Source of the DNA: Desulfovibrio sp.
GTDB lineage: Bacteria > Desulfobacterota > Desulfovibrionia > Desulfovibrionales > Desulfovibrionaceae
Assembly (NCBI GenBank): GCA_003512875.1
Contig: DONZ01000215.1
Span: forward strand, 1 to 10,895
Length of the DNA stretch: 10,895 nucleotides
Direction of reading: 5' to 3'
Under the pieces are notes generated by a model. That model did no database searches. It was not told where the DNA came from and saw only the letters and a program-made list of their open reading frames with translations. Below, in pieces: positions 1 through 6,865 of this stretch. Position 1 is the stretch's first letter. Each line of letters opens with the position of its first letter. A program made the translations under genes and the position numbers.

Positions 1-1127
1 AGCTGCGGCGGGTTGCCGATTTGGTTTGCAAAGCGGAAAGCCCGGTTGTCATTGCAGGGGGCGGGGTGATTTCCTCCAATGCAAGCAAGCTGTTGCGCTA
101 TTTTGTTTCCACGTATCAGATACCCGTGACCTGTACGCTCATGGGGCTTGGGGCGGTAAGCACGGCGGATACGCTTTATCTCGGCATGCTTGGCATGCAC
201 GGCACGTATACGGCAAATAAAGCCGTCAGCAATGCCGATTTGATTCTTGCCGTCGGCTGCCGTTTTGATGACCGCGTCACAGGACGCTTGGATAAATTCG
301 GCAAAAAGGCTAAAATTGTTCATATTGATATTGATCCGACCTCTATCCGCAAAAATGTCGAAGTTGACGTGCCGGTTGTCGGACATATTTATCCGGCTCT
401 TGAGGAGTTGAGCGAAATCATGGCGACCAAGCTCGAAAATGCACCGATAGATTTCAAAGAGAAGCACCAGTCTTGGCTGGACGTTTTGTATGGCTGGAAA
501 AAAGCCCATCCGCTTTTTTACCATGCGCAAAAAAATGCTTTGCGTCCTCAGCAGGTTTTGGAAGCTGTACGCTATATTTTAAACGATGAATATATCATTA
601 CCACTGAAGTCGGGCAAAACCAGATGTGGGCGGCTCAATTCCTGGCGTTTAAAGAGCCGAGAACCCTTATCACTTCCGGCGGGCTCGGCACTATGGGGTA
701 TGGGCTTCCCGCCGCTATCGGGGCGCAAATCGCCTATCCCGATAAAACCGTTATCGATGTTGCGGGCGACGCTTCCATTCAAATGAACATTCAGGAACTT
801 ATGACTGCCGTGGCAAACCGTTTGCCGGTAAAAATTCTGATTTTGAACAATCAATATATGGGTATGGTCCGGCAATGGCAGGAATTTTTTTATGAGAAAA
901 ATTATGCCCATACCAATATGGAGGCGCAGCCTGATTTTGTGAAATTGGCGGAAGCTTACGGCGCTGATGGTTATAGGATTACAAATAATGATGAATTGAA
1001 AACGGTTTTGCCAAAAGCCCTCACCTCCGGCAATGCGACTATTATCGATGTTATCGTTGAACGTGAAGAAAACGTTTATCCCATGGTGCCGGCAGGTGCG
1101 TCCCTTGATGATATGCTTTTGGTTTAG
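1..1127 (+). CDS. ilvB: acetohydroxyacid synthase large (catalytic) subunit, 5'-truncated by window edge
   Basis: The thiamine-diphosphate (TPP) enzyme that condenses two pyruvates to acetolactate, or pyruvate with 2-ketobutyrate, as the first common step of valine, leucine and isoleucine synthesis; cytoplasmic. The frame is open from base 3 to the stop at 1125-1127, giving about 374 residues. The family is about 560 long, so roughly the first 190 residues, including the N-terminal pyrimidine-binding domain, lie outside the window. Visible are the central domain (reads VVIAGGGV near the start, then GCRFDDRVTGR) and the C-terminal TPP domain. The TPP motif begins GDAS at 765 and ends with NN at 846-851, which is the usual GD-x-(24)-NN spacing, but with Ala where most relatives have Gly. 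The typical MGMVRQWQ follows it. ilvN follows after 8 bases, and its Shine-Dalgarno overlaps this stop codon. Other TPP enzymes such as glyoxylate carboligase are less likely because the regulatory subunit gene is adjacent. Confidence 0.96.
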   Translation, partial: LRRVADLVCKAESPVVIAGGGVISSNASKLLRYFVSTYQIPVTCTLMGLGAVSTADTLYLGMLGMHGTYTANKAVSNADLILAVGCRFDDRVTGRLDKFGKKAKIVHIDIDPTSIRKNVEVDVPVVGHIYPALEELSEIMATKLENAPIDFKEKHQSWLDVLYGWKKAHPLFYHAQKNALRPQQVLEAVRYILNDEYIITTEVGQNQMWAAQFLAFKEPRTLITSGGLGTMGYGLPAAIGAQIAYPDKTVIDVAGDASIQMNIQELMTAVANRLPVKILILNNQYMGMVRQWQEFFYEKNYAHTNMEAQPDFVKLAEAYGADGYRITNNDELKTVLPKALTSGNATIIDVIVEREENVYPMVPAGASLDDMLLV

Positions 1128-1135
1128 GAGTTGTT

Positions 1136-1621
1136 ATGCGCAGAGTGTTATCTATTTTAGTGGAAAATGAACCGGGGGTGCTTTCCCGTGTTGCCGGGCT
1201 TTTCAGCGGACGCGGATTTAATATTGAATCACTGAACGTCGCACCCGCTCTTGAGGAAGGTGTTTCGCATATGACCGTCACCACCTATGGGGACGAGCTG
1301 ATTGTTGAACAAATCATCAAACAATTGCGCAAACTTGTCATTGTTATCAAAGTCGTTGATTTTATCGACCATACCCATGTTGAGCGGGAAATGATGCTTG
1401 TGAAAGTCAACGCGGAAGAAACGAAGCGCGAGGAAATTTTGCGTATTGTGGATATTTTCCGCTGCAAGGTTGTCGATGTCAGCATTAATGAATTTACCAT
1501 TGAAGCGACGGGAACGTACGATAAGCTGCAAGCCATTCTGAATTTGCTTGGACGTTTCGGCATAAAAGAAATCGCCCGGACCGGAACGGTTGCTTTGAAA
1601 CGGGCCATGCAGCTTGACTGA
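1136..1621 (+). CDS. ilvN: acetohydroxyacid synthase small (regulatory) subunit
   Basis: The regulatory partner of the preceding large subunit; in the family it stimulates catalysis and confers feedback inhibition by valine. It is 161 residues, close to the IlvH/IlvN norm of about 160. An ACT domain occupies about residues 3-75 and opens with the canonical LVENEPGVLSRVAGLFSGRG followed by FNIESLNVAP. The C-terminal half (VEREMMLVKVNA, then IVDIFRCKVVDVS and ATGTYDKLQAILNLL) is the ALS small-subunit C-terminal domain. The ATG at 1136 has TAGGAG at 1125-1130, which overlaps the ilvB stop, so translation is probably coupled to ilvB. recO begins 12 bases downstream. This is the long form (ACT plus C-terminal domain), not the roughly 90-residue short form, so the symbol ilvH would be equally acceptable. 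Confidence 0.96.
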   Translation: MRRVLSILVENEPGVLSRVAGLFSGRGFNIESLNVAPALEEGVSHMTVTTYGDELIVEQIIKQLRKLVIVIKVVDFIDHTHVEREMMLVKVNAEETKREEILRIVDIFRCKVVDVSINEFTIEATGTYDKLQAILNLLGRFGIKEIARTGTVALKRAMQLD

Positions 1622-1633
1622 TTCGGGTTTTGT

Positions 1634-2380
1634 GTGGAATTTATTGATAACGGCATTGTTTTGCGGATTGGAAAATTCCGTGAAACAGATTTATGGGTGA
1701 AACTTTTAACGCGGAATCACGGTATTACCACAGCTTTTGCTTTCGGCGGAAGCAGAAGCAGGCGGAGGTTCAGCGGGTGTTTGGACAGTTATAATACCAT
1801 TGCGGCAAGAATGGCGAGTTCTAAAAACGGACAGTTTTTAAATTTGCAGGAAACGACCTTGCTGGAACAATATCAAAGACTGCGTACGGATTTCAAACGG
1901 CAGGGCATGGCGGCAAATTGCATACGGTTTGTGGAAGCGCTTGGAGTCAGTCCGGAAGACAGTGAAAAGATTTTTTTACTGACAAAATCCATGCTGCATT
2001 TGCTCAATTCCGTTGAAAACGCTTTCGCCATGCTGCCCATACTGTTTCGCCTGCGGATTGTCGCCGAGCAAGGGTATTTGCTTGATCCTAAGATTTGTCC
2101 CAAATGCGGAAAAATTTTAGAAGAAAATTCCGTATTTTTGGTTTCCGAAGGATATTTTACGTGTTTATCCTGCAAGCCTTTAGGCGCTATGGGATTAAAC
2201 GCTTCAAGGGAAACACTTGACATTTTATCCGATATTCAAGAATATTCACCTGAATATTGGGTGCTGCATGCTGCAGATTCTGCAATTTTCAGAGAATTGG
2301 GAAGAATAATTGATGCCCATATCCGTTATCATGTCGGGCTGGAATGGAATGACGGTTCTTTCCGCCGAAGTTTTGCCTAG
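1634..2380 (+). CDS. recO: DNA repair/recombination mediator RecO
   Basis: RecO acts with RecR to displace SSB and load RecA onto single-stranded DNA in the RecF pathway of gap repair. The protein is 248 residues, normal for the family. The N-terminal OB-fold region opens with [20 protein letters not shown], followed by a basic stretch near residues 40-46 (SRSRRR). A helical middle follows. A zinc-finger-like site comes next with Cys at about 155, 158, 177 and 180 (CPKCG ... CLSC). I chose the GTG at 1634 because the family N-terminus begins right there. No strong Shine-Dalgarno precedes it, so it may depend on coupling with ilvN, which ends 12 bases earlier. glyQ starts 34 bases downstream. 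The position between amino-acid synthesis and tRNA synthetase genes suggests co-transcription rather than shared function. Confidence 0.92.
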   Translation: MEFIDNGIVLRIGKFRETDLWVKLLTRNHGITTAFAFGGSRSRRRFSGCLDSYNTIAARMASSKNGQFLNLQETTLLEQYQRLRTDFKRQGMAANCIRFVEALGVSPEDSEKIFLLTKSMLHLLNSVENAFAMLPILFRLRIVAEQGYLLDPKICPKCGKILEENSVFLVSEGYFTCLSCKPLGAMGLNASRETLDILSDIQEYSPEYWVLHAADSAIFRELGRIIDAHIRYHVGLEWNDGSFRRSFA

Positions 2381-2402
2381 TGTGGTTTTAGATAGGGTTA
2401 TT

Positions 2403-2408
2403 GAGGAG
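2403..2408 (+). promoter_or_regulatory. glyQ ribosome binding site (decides the start)
   Basis: GAGGAG lies six bases before the ATG at 2415. The reading frame is open for 35 more codons upstream (to 2310), but that extension overlaps recO and has no homology-like N-terminus, whereas [14 protein letters not shown] is where GlyQ proteins normally begin. This site fixes the glyQ start at 2415. Confidence 0.85.
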
Positions 2409-2414
2409 TTAGAT

Positions 2415-3293
2415 ATGAATTTTCAAGACGTTATTTTTACTTTGCAACAATATTGGGCGCAGCAAGGCTGTGCTGTCGTGCAGCCTTTTGATATCGAATG
2501 CGGCGCCGGTACGTTCAATCCGTCGACATTTCTCAGGGTTTTAGGACCTGAGCCTTGGAAAACCGCTTATGTTGAGCCCTCCCGCCGTCCGACGGACGGT
2601 CGCTACGGGGATAATCCGAACCGTTTGCAGCATTACTTTCAATTTCAGGTTATTTTGAAACCATCGCCTAAAAATATTCAAGAATTGTATCTTGGCAGTT
2701 TGAGGGCTTTGAACCTTGACCCTGCCAAACATGATATCCGCTTTGTTGAAGATGACTGGGAATCTCCGACTCTCGGCGCCTGGGGGCTCGGCTGGGAAGT
2801 GTGGCTCAACGGTATGGAAGTGACGCAGTTCACCTACTTCCAGCAAGTGGGCGGTATTGATTTAAGTCCAATCAGTGTTGAAATCACCTATGGATTGGAA
2901 CGGTTGACCATGTATCTTCAAGGTAAGGATTCCGTATATGATATCATGTGGAATGATGAAGTGACATACGGGCAGGTATATCATCAAAACGAAGTCGAGC
3001 AATCACGCTACAATTTCGAGGAAAGCGACGCTGAAATGCATTTGCGGCATTTCAACGATTTTGAAGCTGAATGCAGCCGCCTTATCGAGCTTGGCTTGCC
3101 TCTTCCGGCATACGATTACTGCATGAAATGCTCCCATACGTTCAATTTGCTTGATGCCCGCAATGCAATTTCCATTACCGAACGAGCAGGATATATCGGC
3201 AGAGTCAGAGCGTTGGCGTCCGGAATTTCACGGCTTTATGTCGAACAGCGTAAATCTTTAAATTATCCGTTACTCAATAAAATCAATAAGTAA
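2415..3293 (+). CDS. glyQ: glycyl-tRNA synthetase alpha subunit
   Basis: The class II aminoacyl-tRNA synthetase catalytic subunit: it activates glycine with ATP and, with the beta subunit, charges tRNA-Gly in the bacterial alpha2-beta2 enzyme. With the ATG at 2415 it is 292 residues (E. coli is about 303). Family landmarks read clearly: [19 protein letters not shown] near the N-terminus, [58 protein letters not shown], then FTYFQQVGG and the class II motif 3-like [13 protein letters not shown]. Near the C-terminus is the conserved [18 protein letters not shown] block. glyS follows after 14 bases, the usual arrangement. The cytoplasmic alpha subunit needs GlyS to be active. No T-box or other leader element is visible before it, consistent with expression from an upstream operon promoter. 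Confidence 0.98.
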   Translation: MNFQDVIFTLQQYWAQQGCAVVQPFDIECGAGTFNPSTFLRVLGPEPWKTAYVEPSRRPTDGRYGDNPNRLQHYFQFQVILKPSPKNIQELYLGSLRALNLDPAKHDIRFVEDDWESPTLGAWGLGWEVWLNGMEVTQFTYFQQVGGIDLSPISVEITYGLERLTMYLQGKDSVYDIMWNDEVTYGQVYHQNEVEQSRYNFEESDAEMHLRHFNDFEAECSRLIELGLPLPAYDYCMKCSHTFNLLDARNAISITERAGYIGRVRALASGISRLYVEQRKSLNYPLLNKINK

Positions 3294-3307
3294 TTTGTGA
3301 GGAAGAT

Positions 3308-5437
3308 ATGAGCCATTTTGTTTTAGAGATCGGAACCGAAGAAATCCCCGCACGTTTTTTGCAAACTACGGAAAAGGAATTGGCGGAACGTTTTACAGCC
3401 CTTTTAAAAGAAAACCGCTTGGGTTTTGAAAAAATTGAAACCCGCAGTACGCCGCGCAGGGCTATCGTGCATATATATGACCTCGAAAAACTTCAACCGA
3501 TACTTGAAGAAAATATTATTGGTCCTGCCGTAAACATCGCTTATGATAAAGACGGAAACCTGTCCAAGGCAGGACAAGGATTTATTCGCGGGCAAGGCGC
3601 TGAAGAAAAAGATATTGTCCGCACGCAAACGGAAAAGGGCGAATACATTTCTGTCAATAAAAAAAGCGGCGGTAAAAAAGCCGAAGAAGTTTTGCAGGAA
3701 ATTTGCCCGCAAATTATTGCCGCGCTTCCATTTTCGAAACGTATGCGCTGGGGTGAGGAAACGTTTGCCTATGCCCGTCCATTACAATGGGTTTTGGCTA
3801 TGCTTGACCATTTGCCCATTGTTTTTAAAGTCGGAGATGTTGTTTCATCCAATCAAACGTACGGGCATAGGGTGCATGGTTTCGGTCCTTTCGTTATCGG
3901 GCATGCTGACGATCTGGAAGAAGTGCTTTATGAAAAAAGCCGAATTGTCTGTGATTCCGTCAAACGCCGCCAATATATTATCGATATGGCAAACACGTTG
4001 GTTGCCGAACTCAAAGAAGGGGCGAAAATCATTTGGAAAAACGATTTGCTTGACGAAGTGCAGGGTTTGGTGGAAAAGCCTGTGCCTGTTATTTGCAGTT
4101 TTGACGAAAGTTTCCTCGAACTTCCGAAAGAAGTTATTTTAACAACCATTGAACATCACCAAAAATGCTTTGGTATTCAAGGGCAGGACAGGAAACTTTT
4201 GAATAAATTTTTGACAGTTCTCAACATCGAGCCTGAGGATATTGAAGTTGTGCGCGCAGGTTGGGAACGTGTTGTGAGAGCAAGGCTTGAAGACGCCCGT
4301 TTTTATTGGAAAGAGGATTTGAAAGACAGCTTCGCTAAATGGGTGCCCATGCTTGATTCCGTTATCTTCCTGGGGCCTCTCGGTTCCATGGGGGATAAAA
4401 GCCGCCGCTTGGAACAGCTTTGCGGCTGGCTTGGTGAAAAAGTAGGGCTTGCAGGCGGGGACCATTTGGATAACGGAGTACTTCTTGCGCAGCGTGCCGG
4501 TCGTTGGTGCAAAGCTGACCTCATGTCCAAAATGGTGGGCGAGTTTGATACCCTGCAAGGCACCATGGGAAGCATTTATGCTTTGAAAGAGGGATGGGAA
4601 CCGCCTTTCGCCATGGCTTTGACCGAGCAGTATTTGCCAACGGGACCAAACAGCCTTTTGCCCATGAGTGATTTGGGTGCTTGCCTTTCAATGGCTGACA
4701 AGGCCGATACCTTGGTCGGTTGCTTCGGACTTGGCAATATTCCGACCGGTACGGCAGACCCTTATGCTTTACGACGGGCGGCTTTGGGTATCGCAAGGAT
4801 TTTGCTTGAGTTCGGTTATGAAATTCCGCTTTCAGAACTTTTTGAAAAAGCGTATTCTTTTTATGCGGATGATATTAAATGGAAATTTTCCAAAGGAGAA
4901 ACCCTTGAAAAACTTCTTGAATTTTGCCAAGCCCGCTTAAAACATTATTTCGTCGGCGAAGGCAGCGAGACCCTTGTTGTGGACGCTGTCATGAATGGCA
5001 GGGATACCGACGGAAACCTTGAAGCGGATAATGTCTGGGCAACCGAAAAGCGTTTAAATACGTTGAAAGCGTTTATGCGTAAAGAAGATTTTACTGAAAA
5101 CGCGCAGGTTTTGAAACGTATGACCAATATTTTGGCGAAAGCCGAACATTCTTTGTCCTGTGCGTATGATTCGTCTTTATTGGAAAGTGACGCGGAAAAA
5201 GAACTTGATAAAGGCATTAAAGCTTTTTCCGACGTATTCGATACCAATTTTGCCAATAATAATTTCATGCCCGTCATGGACGCCATGGCTAAGCTTCGCC
5301 CTCTTGTAGACGCCTTCTTTGAAAGCGTCATGGTTATGGCGGAAGATAAGAATGTACGGCAAAACCGTATGAATATGCTTTTTGCGGTTATGAGCCGTAT
5401 GAACCGTATGGCTGATTTTGCAAACCTGCAAATATGA
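3308..5437 (+). CDS. glyS: glycyl-tRNA synthetase beta subunit
   Basis: The large partner of GlyQ; it supplies tRNA recognition, including the anticodon-binding domain, in the alpha2-beta2 enzyme. It is 709 residues, slightly longer than the E. coli protein (about 689). The N-terminus shows the family signature LEIGTEEIPARF at residues 6-17. The strongest block is at about 463-494: ADKADTLVGCFGLGNIPTG followed by TADPYALRRAALGI, which matches the conserved ADK-DTLVG...PTG-DP-ALRRAA pattern. The C-terminal 120 or so residues (NVWATEKRLNTLKAF ... FFESVMVMAEDKNVRQNRM) are the DALR-type anticodon-binding helical domain. The ATG at 3308 is preceded by GAGGAAG at 3299-3305. It is the last gene of the ilvB-ilvN-recO-glyQ-glyS run; a probable terminator hairpin overlaps its last codons and stop. 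Confidence 0.98.
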   Translation: MSHFVLEIGTEEIPARFLQTTEKELAERFTALLKENRLGFEKIETRSTPRRAIVHIYDLEKLQPILEENIIGPAVNIAYDKDGNLSKAGQGFIRGQGAEEKDIVRTQTEKGEYISVNKKSGGKKAEEVLQEICPQIIAALPFSKRMRWGEETFAYARPLQWVLAMLDHLPIVFKVGDVVSSNQTYGHRVHGFGPFVIGHADDLEEVLYEKSRIVCDSVKRRQYIIDMANTLVAELKEGAKIIWKNDLLDEVQGLVEKPVPVICSFDESFLELPKEVILTTIEHHQKCFGIQGQDRKLLNKFLTVLNIEPEDIEVVRAGWERVVRARLEDARFYWKEDLKDSFAKWVPMLDSVIFLGPLGSMGDKSRRLEQLCGWLGEKVGLAGGDHLDNGVLLAQRAGRWCKADLMSKMVGEFDTLQGTMGSIYALKEGWEPPFAMALTEQYLPTGPNSLLPMSDLGACLSMADKADTLVGCFGLGNIPTGTADPYALRRAALGIARILLEFGYEIPLSELFEKAYSFYADDIKWKFSKGETLEKLLEFCQARLKHYFVGEGSETLVVDAVMNGRDTDGNLEADNVWATEKRLNTLKAFMRKEDFTENAQVLKRMTNILAKAEHSLSCAYDSSLLESDAEKELDKGIKAFSDVFDTNFANNNFMPVMDAMAKLRPLVDAFFESVMVMAEDKNVRQNRMNMLFAVMSRMNRMADFANLQI

Positions 5438-5459
5438 AGCGGTGTTGCAGGATTGTTTT
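5421..5459 (+). terminator. probable intrinsic terminator straddling the glyS stop codon
   Basis: CCTGCAA at 5425-5431 pairs perfectly with TTGCAGG at 5445-5451, around a 13-base loop. Past an A-A mismatch, CAA (5421-5423) can pair with TTG (5453-5455), so the stem reaches 10 pairs. TTTT follows directly at 5456-5459. The glyS stop TGA (5435-5437) sits in the loop. The U-run is short, so termination may be partial, but the location between an operon and a gene with its own promoter fits. Confidence 0.55.
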
Positions 5460-5473
5460 AAAACATTAATTGC

Positions 5474-5502
5474 TTGACAATCTTGCTTATTATGTATACA
5501 TA
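5474..5502 (+). promoter_or_regulatory. probable sigma-70-type promoter for rpsT
   Basis: A perfect -35 box TTGACA lies at 5474-5479. Two -10 readings overlap: TATACA at 5495-5500 (15-base spacer) or TACATA at 5497-5502 (17-base spacer). The -10 area sits inside a 14-bp perfect palindrome (5490-5503). The promoter is 60-odd bases upstream of the rpsT start, after the glyS terminator candidate, so it should drive rpsT independently. Confidence 0.65.
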
Positions 5503-5503
5503 A
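5490..5503. repeat. 14-bp perfect palindrome over the rpsT -10 region
   Basis: TTATGTATACATAA reads the same on both strands and covers the -10 candidates of the rpsT promoter. It could be an operator for a dimeric regulator, or a by-product of an AT-rich -10 element. No second copy was noticed in the other intergenic gaps. Confidence 0.6.
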
Positions 5504-5564
5504 ATTTTTCACATGAGAACATATAACATTAAATGGATATGATTCCGTTTTTTTGGAGGATTTC

Positions 5565-5834
5565 GTGGCTAATCATAAATCAGCTATTAAGCGTCATAAA
5601 CAAAGCATTAAACGTAATGCCCGCAACCGTGCTGCGCGTACCCGTATGAAAAATCTCGTAAAAGACGTTCGTACCGCAATTATGAACGGTGACAAAGCTG
5701 CTGCCGAACAAGCTCTTAAAGGCGCTACTATCGCTCTTGACAAGAGCGCAAGCAAAGGCGTTATTCACTGGAAAAAAGCTGCACGTAAAGTTTCCCGTTT
5801 AGCTAAAGCCGTGAACGCAATCGAAAAAGCTTAA
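5565..5834 (+). CDS. rpsT: 30S ribosomal protein S20
   Basis: A primary 16S rRNA-binding protein of the small ribosomal subunit. With a GTG start at 5565 it is 89 residues, the normal S20 length. It begins with the family signature [20 protein letters not shown] and is very rich in Lys, Arg and Ala throughout. The C-terminal half ([20 protein letters not shown]) is the typical S20 helix ending in a basic patch. A strong Shine-Dalgarno TGGAGGA at 5554-5560 fixes this start; a TTG four codons upstream lies inside that Shine-Dalgarno and is rejected. The gene is monocistronic: its own promoter lies upstream, a clear terminator follows, and the next gene is on the other strand. GTG starts are common for low-efficiency or autoregulated ribosomal genes, but no autoregulatory structure was identified here. 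Confidence 0.98.
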   Translation: MANHKSAIKRHKQSIKRNARNRAARTRMKNLVKDVRTAIMNGDKAAAEQALKGATIALDKSASKGVIHWKKAARKVSRLAKAVNAIEKA

Positions 5835-5855
5835 TTTTTTTTTCATTAACGACAC

Positions 5856-5883
5856 GAAGTCCCTAGTTTTGGGACTTTTTGTT
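5856..5883 (+). terminator. rpsT intrinsic terminator
   Basis: AAGTCCC (5857-5863) pairs perfectly with GGGACTT (5871-5877) over a 7-base loop, and the stem runs straight into a U-rich tail. The tail is uridine-rich only in the plus-strand direction, so it ends rpsT transcription. It is not an obvious terminator for the convergent minus-strand gene that stops at 5910. Confidence 0.85.
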
Positions 5884-5909
5884 GTTTAATTTTTTGAATT
5901 ACTATAAAC

Positions 5910-6743
5910 TTATCGTATCGCCGCCAGTTCAATACTTCCCCAAGCCCCGATTTTTTCATCAATTTGCAGAAAAACACCTAATAAACCGTGTTTTTCTTTT
6001 GCTCCAGCAAAAGGGTTGTCCCGTATTGCAATACGGGAGTCTTTTTGTGCCTGGGTCAAAACCGTACTGATTTTTTTCGCTGATTTTAATACATTGCCGT
6101 AGCTTGTCGCAAGGGCGTCCGCCAAACTGGCATTTTTGGCTATCACCACGGATAAATCGCCTTGTCCGAAACTTAAGCTGTGTCCTATTGCTGCGGAAGA
6201 GGAACAAACAGCTAGGGGAAATTGTTCTTTGGCAAACCTTAAGCCAAGCGTGCATTCTTCTTTTGGATTTGCCAGTATGCCGACAATTCTTTCTTTACTT
6301 GAATATAAATAAATATCTCCGCCATTTTCAACAATGACATCGGAACATAATTGTTTTTCCTGCAAATAAAAATGGATTTTTGCCGCAATGAATTGGGCAA
6401 TCATTCCGGCAATGCAGGCGAAAGGACCGACATGGGCGAAACTGCTTGCTTTGCACATTTCAGCGATACAAAGCGGAGCATCCGGCGGGCATTGAATTGG
6501 CTCCAAACTGTGTTGGATTTCAGGATAAAGTTTTATCCAAAACTTTATAATACTGCGAATTTCCTGAATTTCTTTTGTGCAGAATTTGATTATTTCGGTT
6601 TTGTCTATATCTTTTGTCAGCGTGATGAATAAATCTGTTTCTTCGACAATAATTTGAACATGCTGCTCATCAGCATGATTTTCAGAACTATTTTGTTTGG
6701 TCCGGTATATCCGGTAAGGGCTGGCGTAAATTTCTTTTTTCAT
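5910..6743 (-). CDS. UPF0280 family protein (ApbE/flavin-transferase-superfamily-like), function unknown
   Basis: Recognised as a UPF0280 (DUF375) protein, a family related in fold to ApbE; no biochemical role is established that I can state. It is 277 residues with no signal peptide or lipobox, so probably cytoplasmic, unlike periplasmic ApbE. Landmarks are PYRIYR near residue 10, the family-like VEETDLFITLT at about 33-43, HVGPFACIAGMIAQF at 104-118, IVENGGDIYLYSS at 137-149, CSSSAAIGHSLSFGQGD at 180-196, and ADALATSYGNV at 208-218, which resembles the ApbE ADALATA block. It has eight cysteines, which is notable but not in a metal-site pattern. Residues 15-28 look like a hydrophilic insertion. 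The start ATG (6741-6743 on this strand) has only a weak GAG upstream. The gene is single: convergent with rpsT and divergent from argG. I recall a homologue close to argG in Desulfovibrio, which I could not verify here. Confidence 0.85.
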   Translation of the reverse strand: MKKEIYASPYRIYRTKQNSSENHADEQHVQIIVEETDLFITLTKDIDKTEIIKFCTKEIQEIRSIIKFWIKLYPEIQHSLEPIQCPPDAPLCIAEMCKASSFAHVGPFACIAGMIAQFIAAKIHFYLQEKQLCSDVIVENGGDIYLYSSKERIVGILANPKEECTLGLRFAKEQFPLAVCSSSAAIGHSLSFGQGDLSVVIAKNASLADALATSYGNVLKSAKKISTVLTQAQKDSRIAIRDNPFAGAKEKHGLLGVFLQIDEKIGAWGSIELAAIR

Positions 6744-6773
6744 AAAAAACTCTAGGGAACCGCTTGTTAATTC

Positions 6774-6802
6774 TTTACATTTTTAAAAGAAAACCGTATT
6801 AT
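6774..6802 (+). promoter_or_regulatory. probable sigma-70-type promoter for argG
   Basis: TTTACA at 6774-6779 is followed, after exactly 17 bases, by TATTAT at 6797-6802. Both are one mismatch from consensus. It lies about 60 bases upstream of the argG start in an AT-rich divergent intergenic region. The -10 overlaps the left arm of an imperfect inverted repeat, ATTATT-N13-AATAAT (6798-6822). Confidence 0.65.
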
Positions 6803-6812
6803 TCACAAATGC

Positions 6813-6841
6813 ATTAAATAATATTTTATGGAAATAATCAA
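6813..6841 (-). promoter_or_regulatory. weak candidate promoter for the UPF0280 gene
   Basis: On the minus strand, TTGATT (6836-6841) and TTTAAT (6813-6818) are spaced by 17 bases and point toward the gene starting at 6743. The region is so AT-rich that chance matches are expected. It is the best candidate I see, and it would face the argG promoter across shared DNA. Confidence 0.25.
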
Positions 6842-6852
6842 GTAAACCCTTT

Positions 6853-6860
6853 GGAGGAGA
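6853..6860 (+). promoter_or_regulatory. argG ribosome binding site (decides the start)
   Basis: GGAGGAGA, five bases before ATG at 6866, is a near-ideal Shine-Dalgarno. The frame stays open back to a TTG at 6851, but that codon immediately precedes and overlaps this site and is rejected as a start. Confidence 0.85.
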
Positions 6861-6865
6861 ATATA

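Noticed and set aside
2310..2414. Upstream in-frame extension of glyQ by 35 codons
   Set aside because: It overlaps the end of recO in another frame, and a good GAGGAG precedes the ATG at 2415, where the family N-terminus begins.
3543..4142. 199-codon open frame on the plus strand, in another frame within glyS
   Set aside because: It overlaps the conserved glyS frame and its translation is basic and featureless; no evidence for an embedded gene.
4139..4558. 139-codon open frame on the minus strand inside glyS
   Set aside because: It lies fully antisense to strongly conserved GlyS sequence, has no Shine-Dalgarno and no recognisable domain. It is a by-product of codon use.
5835..5909. Bidirectional terminator shared by rpsT and the UPF0280 gene
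   Set aside because: The hairpin is followed by a U-run only in the rpsT direction; on the other strand no T-run follows the stem.
6104..6337. Plus-strand open frames opposite the UPF0280 gene
   Set aside because: The minus-strand frame carries family motifs along its whole length; the opposite frames have none and no ribosome site.
6744..6865. ArgR-type operator upstream of argG
   Set aside because: No pair of TGAAT/ATTCA half-sites in the expected arrangement was found; only a single ATTCA at 6801-6805.
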